The notes below the pieces were generated by a model. That model saw only the letters and a program-made list of their open reading frames with translations. It ran no database searches and was not told the DNA's origin. The translations under genes were made by a program, and so were the position numbers. From NCBI RefSeq assembly GCF_010692325.1, contig NZ_JAAHHW010000006.1, positions 71,551 to 135,550 on the forward strand: a DNA stretch of 64,000 nucleotides, written 5' to 3'. The DNA comes from Moorena sp. SIO3I8 (GTDB taxonomy: Bacteria > Cyanobacteriota > Cyanobacteriia > Cyanobacteriales > Coleofasciculaceae). How positions within the stretch are numbered: the first letter of the stretch is position 1; every line of letters begins with the position of its first letter. Positions 60,553 to 64,000 of the stretch are shown here, one piece after another.

Positions 60553-61242
60553 ATGTATCGATTAATTAGAGTCTTTTATCTACTGCTAATTACTGGAACG
60601 ATGAGTATTAGTTTTCCGACCTCATCAGTATCAATTGCAGCTTCGTTTAGCAGTCAAGGGAATCAAGTAGCGAAAGCAGTGAGTCAAACCAAACAGAAAA
60701 CACAATCTGTATGGGCTAAGATCCGAGATATTTTTCGTAGGAAGAAAGATGAAGCAGGTACCCATGGAGAGTTTTGTTCAATTTCTCCTAATATTGCTGC
60801 CTATCGCACCTGGAGTGACCAACCTCTATTTGCTTGGGAAGGAAGTGTTAATATCATTCAAGTTCGTTCCTCTCGCTATGGAAAAGCCTTATGGTCTTAT
60901 CAGGTAAACGATAATCAGACTAGTGTTATTTACAATGCTGATGGTAAAGGTCAGCCACTTCAACGAGGTAAAGAATATTATTACTGGGTACAGTATAACA
61001 CAACTGATAATAATGGACAACTAATTACAGATACCGAAACTATTCCCTTTCAAGTTATGGGTGGTGAAGCGTATCGGATTATCCAAGCTGAATTGCCAGC
61101 TGAGCATAAAACTGCTCAGCTGGCGAGTTACTTTGCTGATCAGGATCTTTTCCTAGATGTGGTACGAGTGATTTCCGTGTTTGGGGACTTAGATAGTTGG
61201 AAAACTAATACTGAGGAATTATATCAAGAGTTTTGTGAGTAG
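60553..61242 (+). CDS. Exported protein ending the CHAT-CHASE2 operon
   Basis: The 229-residue protein has an N-terminal signal/anchor (about 5-31, YLLLITGTMSISFP). A Lys-rich helix (40-67) is followed by a beta-rich domain (about 75-175: TWSDQPLFAWEGSVNIIQVR, KEYYYWVQYNTTDNNGQL) that looks Ig/fibronectin-like. A helical C-terminus (AEHKTAQLASYFADQDLF) comes last. I recall similar proteins downstream of CHASE2 genes. It lies 60 bp after CHAT-CHASE2. It could interact with the CHASE2 domain outside the cytoplasm; this is inference. Confidence 0.68.
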   Translation: MYRLIRVFYLLLITGTMSISFPTSSVSIAASFSSQGNQVAKAVSQTKQKTQSVWAKIRDIFRRKKDEAGTHGEFCSISPNIAAYRTWSDQPLFAWEGSVNIIQVRSSRYGKALWSYQVNDNQTSVIYNADGKGQPLQRGKEYYYWVQYNTTDNNGQLITDTETIPFQVMGGEAYRIIQAELPAEHKTAQLASYFADQDLFLDVVRVISVFGDLDSWKTNTEELYQEFCE

Positions 61243-61810
61243 TCAAGGGCGAATTTATCTATCTTAAAAATTACTGAAAAATCAATTAGTCTGACTCCTG
61301 ACTCGAAGCTCCTCAATCAGAGGATAGTTTGTTATGTCGAAATCAGGTATTATCAGTCTTCACAATTCATAATTTTTAGTTTTCATAATCTAACGATACT
61401 AGTCTTAACTACAGGAATTAGACAGCAAATATACCTGTAGTTAAGACTACATATAGTTGTTTTTGACTATTTTTGCCTAAGTCCTAAACTAGTTTCATAT
61501 TTCCTTAAAGCTCTCTTCACAACTTCCTTGATTATATTGATAATAACTTGATACAAGTTGTCCGGAGCATTTGATAAGATCATTATAATCAACGTCACTT
61601 GATTGTTTTTACAGAAACCTGGAACGGCATAGGAAGCTATAGTTATCAACTTCATTGAGGAGTTTGAGGGAGCTCCTGAATTATATTAGCGCTGTTAGTT
61701 ATAACCTCTCGTTGCTAGGGAATTGATCAACTACCAATCTAATCAGCCATTAAAGTTAATTTTTGTTTGAACAGTCAGTAGTAACCAAATGTAGTCGAGA
61801 TAATCTAAAA
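61243..61810. other. AT-rich gene-free stretch
   Basis: TAGTCTTAACTACAGG (61399-61414) and CCTGTAGTTAAGACTA (61434-61449) are perfect 16-bp inverted repeats 19 bases apart, so a hairpin or small MITE is possible. No protein gene is convincing on either strand. Confidence 0.5.
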
Positions 61811-61999
61811 ATGAAAAAAAAACTTGCCAAAATTGTTAATAATGCACTCACCAGTGTTGCTCTGTGTATTGCGATCGCATCTTACGTTTATAAAGCAGAG
61901 GCTGCTCCTGTGTTTTTGAATCTTTCCTGGGAAGGAATTAATGGGTTTACAGTTGAATTTATGTTCAGGTTCGACCAGCAGTTTGTACTGGTATTTTAA
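61811..61999 (+). pseudogene. Short exported protein, perhaps a truncated remnant
   Basis: ATG 61811 gives 62 residues with a signal peptide (MKKKLAKIVNNALTSVALC... to AEA, about residue 34), then VFLNLSWEGINGFTVEFMFRFD and an abrupt hydrophobic end. The start of the mature part resembles the beginning of larger secreted cyanobacterial proteins (some with PEP-CTERM). No frame continues it after the TAA at 61997-61999, so truncation is likely, but a genuine small protein cannot be excluded. Confidence 0.42.
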
Positions 62000-62086
62000 G
62001 ATAAACCCTCCTAAATAGCCTCAAAAGCAGATGCAGATCTAGCGTCTATCAGCAGTATTTCCTTCTCTTGATGCAGTCGCTGCTGC

Positions 62087-62122
62087 ACTTGGGTTTCGGT
62101 CATTGTGGTAGCGCCGACGTAT
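62087..62122. repeat. Direct repeat flanking a MITE-like element, left copy
   Basis: ACTTGGGTTTCGGTCATTGT plus GGTAGCGCCGACGTAT, 36 bp, is identical to 62241-62276; spacing 154 bp. Confidence 0.9.
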
Positions 62123-62165
62123 GTCTGAGATCTTGCACCATTGTCATTAATCGTAGTCATTAATC

Positions 62166-62235
62166 GTAGGGTGGGCAGTGCCTACCAACGCGCTTTGCAA
62201 GCTTCATTATCTGTCTGGTGCACTGCCCACCCTAC
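62166..62235. mobile_element. 70-bp MITE-like element with 16-bp terminal inverted repeats
   Basis: GTAGGGTGGGCAGTGC at 62166-62181 and its exact complement at 62220-62235 enclose 38 bases. It codes for nothing. It lies between the two copies of a 36-bp direct repeat (62087-62122 and 62241-62276). Confidence 0.75.
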
Positions 62236-62240
62236 ATGAA

Positions 62241-62276
62241 ACTTGGGTTTCGGTCATTGTGGTAGCGCCGACGTAT
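62241..62276. repeat. Direct repeat flanking a MITE-like element, right copy
   Basis: Identical to 62087-62122. Beyond it, up to 62525, I see no gene; the region is the leader of the YeiH-type gene. Confidence 0.9.
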
Positions 62277-62525
62277 TTCCCTAGCTCTGGTTGGCTTTCA
62301 GGGGATTTCGAGTTTAGAGCCTTTGAAAGTACCACTAGGAGCAATCGTTACCGAGAATAAAGTATAGCGCTGTGCCCAGGGAATAGGAAATAGTTAAAGA
62401 AACTGACCCCGGCGTGGGGAGATCGCCATCTTCCCATCTGCATCTTAGCGTGCTACTTTTACGAATTGGTATTATGAATTGATATTATTTCGGTGGTGCG
62501 TTCCAGGGTAAAATAAAATCTACTA

Positions 62526-63836
62526 ATGAGTCAAACAAAATGGTCTAACCTTTACAAATTAGAAGACTGGTGGTCTGTATGGATTGGTCTGCTGTTATTG
62601 GGGACAGTGTTTAGTGGCATCATAACCGTTGTGCCAAAGATGCCCAAATGGAAAGGGATAGATCTATTATCGGCACTCCCCTGGGAATTGCTTCCTAAAC
62701 TGGCATTGCTCGCCATTGGTTTATGTGCTCTGTTTACCCTTGGCAACCTGGTAATGAAGGGAAAAGAAGGCAGAAACATGATACCAGGCTTTTTGGTTAT
62801 CTTTCTTTTAGCAGTTTTATCCTATATACTGGGGAATTCACAGACCGCTAAAGCAATTAACCTCGGCTATGCTTTCTGGGCATTGTTGATTGGACTAATC
62901 ATCAGCAATACTATTGGTACACCAAGGTGGATGATGCCAGCGGTGCGTACTGAATATTACATCAAGACTGGCTTAGTGATTCTCGGTGCAGAAATTCTCT
63001 TTAACCGAATTGTGGAATTCGGACCCTATGGTTTAGCGATCGCTTGGCTGGTTACGCCTATTGTGATCATATTTATGTATCTGTTTGGTACTCGGGTTCT
63101 GAACATGCAGCAGAAATCACTGGTGATGGTAGTCGCCACATCCACATCAGTGTGTGGTGTATCAGCCGCTATTGCAGCAGCAGCAGCTTGTAAGGCTAAG
63201 AAAAACGAGTTGACTTTAGCTGTAGGGATGACTCTCATTTTTACCGTTGCCATGATGGTGATCATGCCCTTGTTTGTCAAGGCTGTGGGTATGAATGAAT
63301 TAGTCAGTGGGGCATGGCTGGGGGGAACCATTGATTCTACTGGCGCAGTTGTCGCTGCTGGTGAAACAGTAGGGGAAATCGCTGGTCAAGCTGCTGCTTT
63401 AGTAAAGATGATTCAAAATATGCTGATCGGCGTGATAGCTTTTGCGATCGCTTTATTTTGGGTCTTTTGTGTAGAGCGCGAGCCAAATGCTCCTAAACCA
63501 CAAATGAGGGAATTATGGGTACGTTTGCCCAAGTTTATCTTAGGTTTTATAGCTGCTTCTGTGTTAGTATCCTTTGTTTTTATTCCCTTGATGGGAATGG
63601 ATACAGTTAAAGGGATTCTTAGTCAAACCAAGACCTATCGCGGCTGGCTATTTTGTATCGCATTTTTGTCCATTGGTCTAGACTCGAACTTTCGGGATTT
63701 AGGGACACAACTTCAGGGTGGTAAACCCATGATTCTTTATTTGGTAGGGCAGAGTTTTAACATTGTGCTGACTTTGGCTATAGCTTGGCTAATGTTAAGC
63801 GGAATTATTTTTCCTATACCGGAGTTAGCACAGTGA
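62526..63836 (+). CDS. YeiH-family putative sulfate exporter
   Basis: Members of the YeiH family (UPF0324) are predicted exporters of sulfate or related oxyanions. The 436-residue protein has about eleven membrane helices. Family features are TEYYIKTGLVILGAEILFNRI (about 140-160), VATSTSVCGVSAAIAAAAACKAKK (about 203-226), and the GGTIDSTGAVVAAG segment (about 264-277). Length is a little above the E. coli 350, mainly from an extra N-terminal region (about 1-85). Its stop overlaps the next start (GTGA), so the two genes are co-translated. Confidence 0.87.
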   Translation: MSQTKWSNLYKLEDWWSVWIGLLLLGTVFSGIITVVPKMPKWKGIDLLSALPWELLPKLALLAIGLCALFTLGNLVMKGKEGRNMIPGFLVIFLLAVLSYILGNSQTAKAINLGYAFWALLIGLIISNTIGTPRWMMPAVRTEYYIKTGLVILGAEILFNRIVEFGPYGLAIAWLVTPIVIIFMYLFGTRVLNMQQKSLVMVVATSTSVCGVSAAIAAAAACKAKKNELTLAVGMTLIFTVAMMVIMPLFVKAVGMNELVSGAWLGGTIDSTGAVVAAGETVGEIAGQAAALVKMIQNMLIGVIAFAIALFWVFCVEREPNAPKPQMRELWVRLPKFILGFIAASVLVSFVFIPLMGMDTVKGILSQTKTYRGWLFCIAFLSIGLDSNFRDLGTQLQGGKPMILYLVGQSFNIVLTLAIAWLMLSGIIFPIPELAQ

Positions 63837-64000
63837 TAAACACTATCCGAAAATCCCTAATCTTTTTGATGAGTATTTGCGCACTTCCCCTACTACTGTG
63901 GTTATTGAATAGCTTGATAGTAGATGGTTATTTGGGGTCGAGCGTACAGGATATTTACGAAAACGAGAGTGATGCTTCAGGAATTTTCTGGACAGATGTA
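63833..64000 (+). CDS. Start of a membrane-anchored protein (cut by the window end)
   Basis: GTG 63833 overlaps the YeiH-type stop and opens a frame to the window edge (56 codons). It has an N-terminal hydrophobic segment (about 8-30, LIFLMSICALPLLLWLLNSL) and then a polar, acidic region (VQDIYENESDASG). The rest is not visible, so no function can be assigned. Translational coupling suggests a partner of the transporter. Confidence 0.62.
   Translation, partial: MINTIRKSLIFLMSICALPLLLWLLNSLIVDGYLGSSVQDIYENESDASGIFWTDV

Overview
The window is chromosomal DNA of a cyanobacterium, most likely a large-genome filamentous marine type resembling Moorena/Oscillatoriales. The phylum call is firm: psb30 (photosystem II), a Tic22-like protein, several families known mainly from cyanobacteria (DUF3086, DUF3119, DUF4079, DUF1822), CHAT/CHASE2 signalling and many HIP1 octamers (GCGATCGC). 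The genus is inference, from the density of heptamer tandem repeats, small palindromic repeats and solitary tnpB elements.

Layout. 1-0.8 kb: the 3' part of a penicillin-binding protein 2 gene, broken at its 5' side. 0.85-10.7 kb: housekeeping genes on the minus strand (rsmA-ispE, patatin, folB, and DUF3119 / DUF3086 / plsY) interrupted by three solitary tnpB elements. 11.3-21.9 kb: tRNA-Ser, DUF4079-comEC, an unknown membrane protein, an SGNH hydrolase between direct repeats, an RnfD-like/DUF2330 pair, an alpha/beta hydrolase and an ACT-domain protein. 22.7-31.8 kb: GNAT, tRNA-Pro, tic22-prmC, tsaC, a degenerate histidine kinase, a second GNAT, recJ, psb30, a YkgJ-type protein and trpF. 31.9-45.3 kb: a beheaded kinase beside a divergent TnpB-like/RHH pair, pentapeptide, Hpt, DUF937, GTPase, mazG and DUF2227 genes, tRNA-Val, a second tnpB/RHH element, a MscS channel and a decayed tRNA-Val copy. 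45.4-48.5 kb: amt with two unfamiliar genes, between two diverged copies of a 230-bp block. 49.1-53.6 kb: the dTDP-rhamnose genes rfbB, rfbA, rfbD and rfbC. 54-61.2 kb: a lipoprotein esterase, then a four-gene operon (sigma-like, DUF1822, CHAT-CHASE2, secreted protein). 61.8-64 kb: a short secreted remnant, a MITE-like repeat, a YeiH-type transporter and the start of the next gene.

How parts work together. DUF3119-DUF3086-plsY looks like one ancestral gene string into which two tnpB elements landed beside stop codons. The four rfb genes supply dTDP-L-rhamnose for surface polysaccharide. The sigma-like/DUF1822/CHAT-CHASE2/secreted operon looks like a membrane sensor with a caspase-like protease domain next to a DNA-binding partner. 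Two of the five TnpB-type genes have a divergent small ribbon-helix-helix gene, with similar AACAC/GTGTT inverted repeats between the genes.

The most unusual overall feature is repeat biology. At least three families of short palindromic repeats and many heptamer arrays fill intergenic DNA. One family is also inserted in frame inside four protein genes (two tnpB, an esterase, CHAT-CHASE2). No CRISPR array, rRNA or complete tnpA-bearing insertion sequence was seen.
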